A DNA stretch of 64,000 bases from Bolinopsis microptera (taxonomy: Eukaryota > Ctenophora > Tentaculata > Lobata > Bolinopsidae): the NCBI RefSeq assembly GCF_026151205.1, contig NC_087074.1:5210001-5274000 (forward strand), written 5' to 3'. Positions 30,801 to 36,100 of the stretch are shown one piece after another (positions within the stretch are counted from its first letter, which is position 1; each line of letters starts with the position of its first letter). The translations under genes and the position numbers were made by a program. Under the pieces are notes generated by a model. That model had not been told where the DNA came from. It ran no database searches and saw only the letters and a list, made by a program, of their open reading frames with translations.

Positions 30801-32857
30801 ACAGATAAGGCGTATCCGAGCAGTGACAGTACGGTGTGCATCGCCACACACACGGTAGCAGAGATAGGAGGTATTACGTCATATGATAGGAGGACAACAC
30901 ATATCATCAGGATCAGGTGACCCACACACGTGACCAAATCGGCAACTGTTATTAGGAGAAATATTGTGTTTGTGAGGGTCCCGCGATTCCTCCAGTAGTA
31001 TAGTAGCACTGTGGTACAAACAGCTAAAACTAAGATACAAAGCGGAATGTTGAACGGGACTATAAACCTAAACACCCTTCGGTAGAGCTTCTCGAAATCC
31101 TCTTTCTCCGTCTGAGACACATGAAAAGGGTCAAAGAAGACTTGTCTTCCATCTGACTTGAGGAAGGGAAATACAAAACCCGCAATTGAACTATAACCAG
31201 AATAACCGCAAAGCTAAAAAGGAAGAGAAATATTATAACCATGAGCGGTATATCCGATATCGTCATCTCAATCCAAAGTTTCATCCTGGGATCATTTCCA
31301 ATTTCTTCTTTCCGCATTTTGATTATTCCGCAGAAAATCGAAAGATCACACAGAGAGGGTAAAAAATCAATATATTAAGTTAAGTAGATCTCTGGTTAGA
31401 AAATGATGGATTGATAACCACAGTTAGTGCAACATTACAAAAAAACTGCTAAAAATGGGGACAGTTTATAAACTGTCCCCATTTTTAGCAGTTTTTTTTG
31501 TGCCCGGAATTATGAAAAATTTCTGCGAATGTATAAATACATTCGCAGAAATTTTTCATAATTCCGGGCACAAAAAAATGGTGGTACAAAATTTTCGAAA
31601 ATCCCCGGATTGCGGATATCGCGTCCTATAATTATGTCACCTATTAGGTAATTAGGTACTAGAGAATACAGAATACTCTTGAATTGTAATATTTGTGTTA
31701 TATTATATTTAATTAATGCATTTCAAATTTCGGTTTCGCAGATGAGCCCAGCCTTTGTCTAGCTGAAATGTTTCAAAATTGTGAATCCATTATGGGTCAT
31801 TCACATACTACGTAATCATCCGAGGGGGGTTTCTAAATGATTATGCTAGAGTAATTTTGACACAATAACTATGTGTAAAACCGATTACGGAGGGGGAGGG
31901 GGGGGGGTAAAAATTGATTAGGTAATATGTGAATCCATTATTTTTCAATATTTTCAGTTTTTAAATTCAGTACATCCAACAAATATAACGTTTCAGTTGG
32001 ACTGATAAGAAAGCATTTACTGACATGTGGATCAGAATAGCAATTGATGTTTCTATTCCATCATTGGTTTGAAAGTGGTCACTGCCCTGGTCCTGGACGG
32101 GTTTACCTCACAGGAGGTAACATAATAACAGATTCGACTCATCATTTTCAGTTTAAGGATTTCTAATGAGTCTTATTGAAAATATTACCGAATTTTAATT
32201 CTCACATCATTATTACTCCAGAAATTGAGAGAAACCTCATTGGAGGACATGAGCGGTGTTTGTTCCATCTGTGGGCTCACAAAAGACGAGGTTTCTGGGA
32301 AAGGAATTGACTGGGACACTCACAAACAGGAACATAACTTGTGGTCTTACGTCAACCTGTTTTATTACCCTAAAAATAATAAGAGGTCCTCAAAACTGTC
32401 AGCTATTGAAGACGAGGTGAGCCGCGTGGATGTTAGAATATAAATAAGTTCAAAATAACACTTTTTAACGTAGGTTTGCCACCCCCACCCCCTCCCCCCA
32501 CTCCCACAATACCTCAAACCACCTTAATCAAACTCTAGTTTTCAATCTCAAATTGAGATTGAATTTATAAATGAAAATTTGTTCTGATAGAAATGTTCAT
32601 CAAGATAACTGTAAACACAATATTGGTTCCTTTACCTAACTACACTACAGGTGCTAGACAAATTTGAGAGAGGCGAAATATCGTTTCTCCCTCGTAAAAC
32701 ATCATTATCATATCCTGGAAGCGTGCCATTAAAGAACGTGAGGATATGCGGAAAAAAGAGAGGATCTTTTAAATTACATGTCGATCATATCGACACCCCA
32801 GACACAACCAGATTTTATTTTATTTTGAGCGATGTTTATTATGTAAATTGTAATTAG
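4346..32857 (+). CDS. IP3-receptor-like calcium channel, C-terminal half only
   Basis: Thirteen exons read as the channel end of an inositol trisphosphate receptor: 4346-4406, 4688-4836, 5001-5082, about 5280-5404, 5584-5754, 6053-6175, 28288-28417, 28947-29073, 29218-29323, 29540-29696, 31997-32116, 32222-32416 and 32651-32857. Phases match across all joins except around exon 11. Landmarks are [16 protein letters not shown] before the membrane part (family: IEIVRLDRTMEQIVFPV), the S1-S2 helices in exons 6-7, [20 protein letters not shown] for S5 start, a pore exon with [14 protein letters not shown], a [13 protein letters not shown]6 end, and the cytosolic zinc-finger-like tail CSICGL...[12 protein letters not shown]. 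The product would be about 580 residues, against about 2,700 for the family, lacking the IP3-binding and ARM regions. It may be a short paralogue, or upstream exons may be missing. Exon 11 needs two frame shifts. The gene hosts a nested array and an antisense GPCR. Confidence 0.8.
6225..7130. mobile_element. Non-autonomous DNA transposon with TA target duplication (906 bp)
   Basis: It starts CCTTATCGGACCTTATTTGG and ends with the inverted repeat CCAAATAAGGTCCGATAAGG, flanked by TA on both sides. The internal sequence has no transposase. TA duplications and terminal repeats suggest the Tc1/mariner-like superfamily, which is inference. The same family occurs at 33667-36318, at 9988-10749 and as a remnant at 26234-26325. 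This copy serves as the uninterrupted reference for the 33667 copy. Confidence 0.8.
7659..7708. repeat. Perfect 50-bp palindrome private to duplication copy A
   Basis: Two 25-base arms meet with no spacer at CCTAGG. The left arm (ATTATAAGTATCACTAGTT) is shared with copy B at about 24207-24231. The right arm is missing there, so it arose as an inverted duplication after or during divergence of the copies. Confidence 0.9.
8103..8253. mobile_element. hAT-type MITE, 151 bp, with 8-bp target duplication
   Basis: Termini are CAGGGACAAAAGG and CCTTTTGTCCCTG, and the flanks are TAACGGAG on each side (8095-8102 and 8254-8261). The paralogous site near 24602-24616 lacks the element and carries one copy of the target (CAACGGAG). 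Eight-base duplications with CAGGG-like ends are typical of hAT elements. A second copy of the family is at 39649-39797. It lies inside the PLAC8-like exon and truncates its reading frame. Confidence 0.92.
8557..8697 (+). CDS. Candidate terminal exon with [15 protein letters not shown] motif (copy A)
   Basis: After an AG at 8555-8556 the frame reads [17 protein letters not shown], a proline-rich stretch, [15 protein letters not shown] and a stop at 8695-8697. The partner at 24923-25047 keeps the same frame and the same CPTC core despite an in-frame deletion of 15 to 20 bases in the proline region and several substitutions. That pattern suggests it was coding. It may be an alternative 3' exon of the receptor gene or part of a small separate gene. 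The upstream partner exon is not established. Confidence 0.4.
   Translation, partial: REFETYDSYNSVTHAAPAIPHPPLTLSYSCPTCSNKLLNTRSYKPV
8698..9861. other. Intergenic spacer between receptor copies 1 and 2, with a palindrome
   Basis: No coding exon is seen. At 9657-9684 and 9696-9723 there are perfect 28-base inverted arms (TGGTCCACATTACCATTAGG) around an 11-base spacer. The partner copy near 25920 has only one arm. The last few hundred bases should hold the promoter of copy 2. Confidence 0.6.
9862..24680 (+). CDS. Multidomain receptor-like gene copy 2: signal peptide, kringle, beta-rich domain, Cys-rich repeats, sushi, membrane/PLAC8-like tail
   Basis: Exon 9862-9982 gives a signal peptide ([20 protein letters not shown]). 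Exons 13440-13569, 13853-13900 and 14107-14186 form one kringle domain ([37 protein letters not shown]) with matching phases. Exon 17844-18313 encodes a beta-rich domain with [20 protein letters not shown], a type I recall from many cnidarian proteins. Eight Cys-rich exons (19009-21827) and a sushi/CCP exon (22097-22291) follow, then 23573 onward and 24306-24680 for the membrane and PLAC8-like end. Phase does not match between 14186 and 17844, so an exon is missing or unrecognised there. The last Cys-rich exon (21730-21827), the DPCSAG exon (stop) and an 8-bp deletion near 24556 in the last exon break the frame, so this copy may be a recent pseudogene. A cell-surface recognition role is inferred from domains only. 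Confidence 0.65.
9988..10749 (+). mobile_element. Third copy of the TA-duplication transposon, carrying a captured or native ORF
   Basis: The left end (TTATCGGACCTTATTTGGAC) and the right subterminal part (AACGGACTTTATTTGAACGG) match the 6225 copy, but the interior from about 10173 to 10560 is unrelated and coding-like. The first bases (CC) are lost and the right terminus is truncated. The partner duplication retains only a short piece (26234-26325), so the insertion predates the segmental duplication. Confidence 0.65.
10173..10529 (+). CDS. HIRAN-like domain ORF inside the transposon
   Basis: The frame reads [20 protein letters not shown], then [20 protein letters not shown], then a basic segment, [11 protein letters not shown] and an acidic tail to the stop at 10527-10529. 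The VGH(I/V)PREISR ... GG pattern resembles the HIRAN-like fold found in SWI/SNF-type helicases and in many uncharacterised cnidarian ORFs. It is shorter than a full protein and has no clear start of its own: the open frame enters from the transposon end at 10065. It may be the C-terminal part of the element's own protein or a captured host exon. Confidence 0.4.
   Translation, partial: KLICAVQIRYEGTYRTRLDTVGHIPREISRFVFYFIEMGGMVEGIVADISHRRSPIPSGGLKIKLKLYFRHSSISIVEQLGSFIAWYDYELDRQPVVRENVEVEEAEDQLQDSDHAIM
10893..11422. mobile_element. Foldback element with long inverted arms (about 530 bp)
   Basis: ATTTGACCAAAACCCATAAT opens the left arm and its reverse complement closes the right arm at 11422. 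The arms are each about 150 bases (10893-11045 and 11270-11422), including AAAAGTAGATGATATTAATT and the CGGTCATTCAAATTAATATC counterpart. Solo pieces of the arm occur at 1437, 7346 and 23905. No coding capacity is seen. Internal region 11046-11270 is unique. Confidence 0.8.
11423..12461. other. Intronic/intergenic AT-rich stretch
   Basis: No exon is recognised. The block 12353-12447 (GACCTGTGGTCGGAAATGGC onward) is repeated at 14478-14572, so it belongs to a repeat family. Confidence 0.6.
12462..12828 (-). mobile_element. tRNA-derived SINE, minus strand
   Basis: Read on the minus strand, the 5' part contains an A-box (TAGCGCAGTTGG) followed about 35 bases later by a B-box (GAGTTCGAAACCC), the internal RNA polymerase III promoter of a tRNA-like head. 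A body of about 300 bases follows, ending in a run of A (T at 12462-12479 on the plus strand). The flanks are (TA)n, so a target duplication cannot be defined. Confidence 0.75.
12839..12867. repeat. (TA)n microsatellite
   Basis: A simple TA run directly upstream of the SINE head. Confidence 0.9.
12868..15410. repeat. Inverted repeat pair around the kringle exons
   Basis: The block 12880-13090 (TTACTGACACCACGGCATCA onward) recurs as its reverse complement at about 15185-15395, at perhaps 85-90 percent identity by eye. A direct-repeat block (12353-12447) recurs at 14478-14572. Between them lie the three kringle exons of receptor copy 2. A GGGGGTAAATAGTAAAG-type minisatellite occupies 14938-15066. 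These repeats could have promoted loss of the kringle exons in copy 3. Confidence 0.6.
15411..17843. other. Intron stretch of receptor copy 2; repeats only
   Basis: No exon could be recognised, although the phase mismatch between the kringle and the next exon predicts one in 14187-17843. Contents include a dispersed hairpin repeat at 16978-17068 (GTCGACGAGTC...GGTAGGTTATAAACCTAC), a tRNA-like remnant at about 17078-17140 (ATGGTTTAGTGG, then CGGTTCC) and the left end of duplication pair 2 from about 17380. Confidence 0.5.
17380..18475 (+). repeat. Duplication pair 2, copy in receptor gene 2 (partner 26380-27565)
   Basis: GTCAGTAGATCGATTTTTCA, the GACGTCACG-like stretch, the exon 17844-18313 and its downstream intron start match 26380-27565 in order and strand. 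Exons are about 75 percent identical at protein level, with codon-length indels, consistent with an older duplication than the 345-bp repeat at 19251. Confidence 0.85.
19009..21827 (+). repeat. Array of eight alternating Cys-rich exons (96 and 144 nt)
   Basis: Short exons (32 codons, [20 protein letters not shown] type) lie at 19009-19104, 20084-20179, 20765-20860 and 21730-21827. Long exons (48 codons, [20 protein letters not shown] type) lie at 19251-19394, 19596-19739, 20295-20438 and 21019-21162. All are phase 1-1, so any number can be added or skipped without frame loss. The pattern resembles GCC2/GCC3 or ephrin-receptor-like Cys-rich modules. Introns are duplicated along with exons. The 21730 exon has two extra bases (AGCCTATTGTG for AGCCGTGTG) and is frame-broken. 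The block 19251-19575 is apparently identical to 19596-19920. Confidence 0.85.
22097..22291 (+). CDS. Sushi/CCP domain exon of receptor gene 2
   Basis: A phase 1-1 exon of 65 codons. Reads [50 protein letters not shown]: four cysteines in the C1-C2-C3-C4 order of a complement control protein module, with the usual glycine and hydrophobic spacing. It follows the Cys-rich array in the same transcription direction. A degenerate second module is at 22560-22660. Confidence 0.8.
22292..23572. other. Intron stretch with a degenerate second CCP exon
   Basis: At about 22563-22660 the sequence reads [20 protein letters not shown] before a stop. It parallels the first half of the 22097 sushi exon but has lost the second half, so it is a decayed module. 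The rest shows no exon. Confidence 0.45.
23735..23888. mobile_element. Hairpin-bearing insertion private to copy B (154 bp)
   Basis: It is flanked by CAATCAATTTT at 23724-23734 and 23889-23899, and copy A has a single such site near 7341. The insert contains inverted arms (AGCTTTCATTTTAGACTTCA and its complement, GAGACGTGAAGTCTAAAATG). The 11-base flank may be a true duplication or partly chance homology. Superfamily unknown. Confidence 0.75.
24306..24680 (+). pseudogene. Membrane/PLAC8-like exon of receptor gene 2 (copy B)
   Basis: It encodes the same helix and tail as copy A ([36 protein letters not shown]). Relative to copy A an 8-base deletion after CTGGAGACTG (near 24556) shifts the frame, so the open frame ends at 24601 instead of 24680. 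Past the deletion, the copy A frame is otherwise preserved to HQV and the stop. Each copy is therefore damaged in a different way. Confidence 0.7.
24923..25047 (+). CDS. Candidate terminal exon with [15 protein letters not shown] motif (copy B)
   Basis: It reads [17 protein letters not shown], a shortened Ser/Pro stretch, [15 protein letters not shown], then a stop at 25045-25047. The base before the presumed exon start differs from copy A (AGTAG versus AGAAG), and both keep AG in front of CGAGAG, supporting an acceptor there. Confidence 0.4.
25048..26082. other. Intergenic spacer between receptor copies 2 and 3
   Basis: No exon is seen. Sequence parallels 8698-9861. Confidence 0.6.
26234..26325 (+). 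mobile_element. Remnant of the TA-duplication transposon
   Basis: TTACCTTATCGGACGTTATT and the next 80 bases match the left end of the 6225 element with substitutions. The position corresponds to the 9988 copy in the partner duplication. Confidence 0.7.
26761..26840. repeat. GACAACAGTCATGGT tandem repeat
   Basis: Three to four copies of a 15-base unit, upstream of the beta-rich exon of copy 3. Confidence 0.85.
27858..28109 (+). CDS. Unassigned exon-like ORF
   Basis: After a good acceptor (TTTACTTTCAG at 27847-27857) an open frame begins [19 protein letters not shown] and runs to 28109, with a possible donor at 28027 (CTAGGTAAAA). Two cysteines and several Asn-X-Ser/Thr sites (NNST, NSTST) suggest an extracellular segment. 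I do not recognise the domain. If the donor is used the exit phase is 1, which does not fit the next IP3R exon. It may belong to receptor copy 3 or be chance. Confidence 0.3.
   Translation: MWLLVDLEDFGMRTSGDKTCGEGSLTNMIEIKNFPADNNSTNLCVSKVFSKAHDILGKINLAIFISSNSTSTYHIIGWRNIAT
28411..28812 (+). repeat. 31-bp minisatellite that multiplies a splice donor 13 times
   Basis: Thirteen tandem units begin at 28411 and repeat every 31 bases to 28783. Each contains ATCTGGGGTGAGTCATTCAC. The first unit is the actual end of IP3R exon 7 (last exon base 28417, GT at 28418), so every unit is a copy of the exon end plus the donor site. Confidence 0.95.
30104..31120 (-). CDS. Seven-transmembrane receptor (rhodopsin-like GPCR), intronless
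   Basis: A 338-residue open frame with seven hydrophobic helices at about residues 19-42, 49-75, 84-115, 130-152, 165-185, 200-228 and 250-315 (the last two helices in that range). TM1 reads [19 protein letters not shown], intracellular loop 1 is short (RNRGTLTN), and TM2 contains [14 protein letters not shown], matching the N/D-rich TM2 of class A receptors. TM7 has [13 protein letters not shown] in place of NPxxY, followed by a basic helix 8 ([11 protein letters not shown]). A canonical DRY is not visible after TM3 (LRTGKI instead). Single-exon, divergent GPCRs of this sort are typical of cnidarian expansions. It sits antisense inside the IP3R-like intron 29697-31996. The ligand is unknown. 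Confidence 0.75.
   Translation of the reverse strand: MSQTEKEDFEKLYRRVFRFIVPFNIPLCILVLAVCTTVLLYYWRNRGTLTNTIFLLITVADLVTCVGHLILMICVVLLSYDVIPPISATVCVAMHTVLSLLGYALSVLFNVVLAVLRTGKISFPFHQVNVRALKIAIAFIIGFLVLLSTVDVWYVIYVEPNLGKFPWITLWLNVAISFVGHNLSKFLLTVGFIHVHIPRNVFLMIPNLLAGLFCLVPITVVLGCLVSQFLVTWLRARARDPDHPVVTDWSHVNTTVSILSAAFLVCNSGIAALQFHYIWPTRIISDDPFALLVCELMVSTTLPLLNALLTPLIIFTRSKEMRRNVFMVIRRVLSPARY
31439..31579. repeat. Two abutting perfect palindromes
   Basis: Arms 31439-31468/31469-31498 (CTGCTAAAAATGGGGACAGT) have no spacer. Arms 31492-31534/31537-31579 (TGCCCGGAATTATGAAAAAT) have a 2-base spacer. They share the oligo-T between them. Both lie in the intron before IP3R exon 11, 5' of the GPCR gene. 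Confidence 0.9.
31788..31940. mobile_element. Short inverted-repeat MITE (GGGTCATTCACATA family)
   Basis: It begins GGGTCATTCACATACTACGT and ends GGTAATATGTGAATCC, and ATTAT repeats on both sides. The inner parts TACGTAATC and GATTACGG are shared with the element at 49825-50073. Confidence 0.6.
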
Positions 32858-33193
32858 TTGTATATTCAGAACTTTTTATTTATTTACGAAATAACAAAAT
32901 CAAATATTTCAATTGTTCAACAAAATATTAATATTACAGATATTTACAAGAGTTTAATCAGATATAAACACGGCCTGCAGCAGGATTTAATTACATGTGA
33001 TCGACCGACAGATCCATTTGAGTTCGTTACACACAGCCCTGTCCCAATTGTAGTGAGAATTCCGAGATGGAAAGCGATTCTAAAATGCAACGCAATACAC
33101 CTCAAGAAAACCAAATTATACTCTAAATCAAGACAGGGCTGCTGCCACCAAATGAGTCCTGGTTCGAGTCGATGAAGTGCTTTAGCTAGCCTC
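32858..33193. other. Spacer between convergent IP3R-like and LRRC23 genes
   Basis: It holds an open frame (32858-33175) directly after the IP3R stop with no recognisable domain. Treated as 3' untranslated sequence shared by the tail-to-tail genes. Confidence 0.5.
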
Positions 33194-36100
33194 TCAGTCG
33201 AGAAACATAGCTCCTTCTGGATTACTCTCGCTCAGCTTTCCTTCCTCTTCTCTCTGACGATACAACTGAGGCGGGAACGACACATTAGAATCATAACTGG
33301 AAATTTAATTAAACTATAAGAGCTGCAGTAAACCAAAAATGATATACTCATATTTGTGGAAGATGTAAACCCTTAAATCTACCCCCCCCCCCCCCCAAAC
33401 CCCCACCCACCCTCGCAGCCCCCGACTTCTCCTCATACCTCCTGAGCTTCCTGTCTCTCTTCGTCTGTGAAGATGTCCTTGTCAAGTCTCTCTAGATTCC
33501 TGATGTTCATGATAACCTCTATACGATACTCCTCCTCTTTAGCCACAGGAGTGTCCTTTAATATCAGCCCTCGTAACATCGGCAGACACTTTATCTTCTT
33601 GATTTCCGGCTTCAGGGCGGATATCTTAGTGCCTCTGCAAGTGGGCAAGTCTGTTATAATAGTATACCTTATCGGACCTTATTTGGACGGACATTACATA
33701 AACGGACATAATTATGAACGGACATTAATATGAACGCTCGAAAGCATTCAAAACCATCAAAAATCCGAATTTTTTTGACGTTTTTTAAATTTCAGCAAAT
33801 GATTTTTAAATCCATTTTTTATACAGTAAGTAAAAAAAGCAGTCATTGAGCAGTAAAAATGTTAAAATATGTGTACATGATCAGTTTTTAATATCACATA
33901 TCATCTTCATCAAATGGGTTGTCGTGCATGAAATAGTCCATGCTCAAAGCATCAGTGATTTCTAGCTTTATGGAAACCTATTTTATCAAACTACCCCGGT
34001 CCTGCATTTCAGTGTTAACTTTTACAAGCCATTCGGCGTGAAGTGGTTTTATCTTAGACAACTTAAGGTTAACCTTAACATCACGTGGAGCTTTCCTAGC
34101 ACTGTTTCATTACCGCCCCTGAGTAATATGAGCTATAACAACGTCGGACAATGTCCTTGGCAACACGATTTACCGTGATATCTAGAGGCTGGAACAAGTT
34201 TGTCATGTTGGCGGGGACTAGTTCAAGAACTATGTTGTTGAGTGCCATAATTTCGTCGACTTTTTTCCGCCAAGTGACCCTTGAAAACGGCTCTTACTAA
34301 TTCGCTCGCCCAAAAATTTCACGTGACTTTGGTTTTTATGGTTTTGCAGCCGTACAAAACGGTTTTACATAAACCCTTATCCCAACCCTAACCATAACCC
34401 CGAAGCTAATCATAACCCTTACCACAACCCTAACCCTAACACGAGCCCTAAACAATCGAATACGTATTTTACTAGCCTTTCACGTGACCAAAACGGTTTT
34501 TTGCCCATAACTCTCCCGGGAAGCATTTTAAGGGGAGATACACCAAAAACGTTTTTGCTCCGAACATCGATTTTATTTTATATTATGGTTAAATAGACAA
34601 AAAGAATAAGATTGCACACCTTCAAAATTTTCTAAAAATATTCCCTCGTCGAGAAAAAAAATATTTTTCTTTTTCGAAAATTTTTAAAATTTGGAGAAGT
34701 CTGTCACTGTAATACCGATAGTTCGGCCATTTTAAAAGTTTTTTAGCTGATTTTTTTACTGAACATTACTTACACTCAGTACAAGACAACCCTCTAAAAG
34801 ATTATATAATTGAACAATAAATGACCAAGTTACAGACCGAACAAGGTGAAAAAAGAAAAATTGGGATTTTTGCCTACCACCAAAGTTGTACATTTTACCA
34901 CTCGCCCAGGTCATCAGATATCGCTTCAAAAATTCTTGTGAGTGTAGCTGATGATCATATCAAACTTTTTGGAACAGGATTTCTCTCAGTTTTGAGTTTT
35001 AAGGTATGAAATGTGGCCTTAAACGACTTAGTAAAATTCATCGTAAAAAAGGGCCAAACATGGCAGAATTAAGGCTTAAAATGCCTATAACTCAAAAAGT
35101 ATCAGTTTTTTTGAAATAATTTTTACAGGATCGTAATCAGCTTGGTAAGACGAATCTTTTAGTACCAAATTGATAATAGTTAAAGACACAAAATTTGTAA
35201 AGAATGTGTACAATTTGTACAAAATTTATACAAGGGGGGACCCTTGTGTTCGAGCTGGAAAATTATTTAAGACAATTTGTCTTCTAAAATCACCTATTTC
35301 GTACTAAAAGATTCGTCTTCTCAAGCTGATTACGATTCTGTAAAAGTTATTTCAAAAAAACTGATACTTTTTGAGTTATAGGCATTTTAAGCCTTAATTC
35401 TGCCATGTTTGGCCCTTTTTTACGATGAATTTTACTAAGTCGTTTAAGGCCACATTTCATACCTTAAAACTCAAAACTGAGAGAAATCCTGTTCCAAAAA
35501 GTTTGATATGATCATCAGCTACACTCACAAGAATTTTTGAAGCGATATCTGATGACCTGGGCGAGTGGTAAAATGTACAACTTTGGTGGTAGGCAAAAAT
35601 CCCAATTTTTCTTTTTTCACCTTGTTCGGTCTGTAACTTGGTCATTTATTGTTCAATTATATAACCTTTTAAAGGGTTGTCTTGTACGGAGTGTAAGTAA
35701 TGTTCAGTAAAAAAATCAGCTAAAAAACTTTTAAAATGGCCGAACTATCGGTATTACAGTGACAGACTTCTCTAAATTTTAAAAATTTTCGAAAAAGAAA
35801 AATATTTTTTTTCTCGATAAGGGAATATTTTTAGAAAATTTTGAAGGTGTGAAATCTTATTCTTTTTGTCTATTTAACCATAATATAAAATAAAATCGAT
35901 GTTCGGAGCAAAAACGTTTCTGGTGTATCTCCCCTTAACCCTATGTCATGGGGGGTGATTCGGAATCAGCGTCCATTCCGATCACTTTCATGCCCAAAGG
36001 GCCTTTTCACAAGAATTTTCTTAAAATTTGGGCGAGCGATTTAGTAGGAGCGCTTGAAAACATCATATACTAGTAGAGTTTTCTGTGCCTCCGGCAGACC

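Noticed and set aside
31060-31317. 85-residue minus-strand frame with one hydrophobic helix upstream of the GPCR
   Set aside because: Different frame from the GPCR, no splice sites joining them; the GPCR already has seven helices.
32858-33175. 105-codon frame directly after the IP3R-like stop
   Set aside because: No start codon of note, no domain, overlaps the 3' region of two convergent genes.
34380-34450. Telomere-like CCCTAACCCTAACC runs
   Set aside because: Also found at 47150-47225 inside the same MULE-type end, so it is part of that element and not an interstitial telomere.
34821-35645. Identical 62-residue frames on opposite strands
   Set aside because: They are the same sequence in the two arms of the palindromic element; no domain, no start context.
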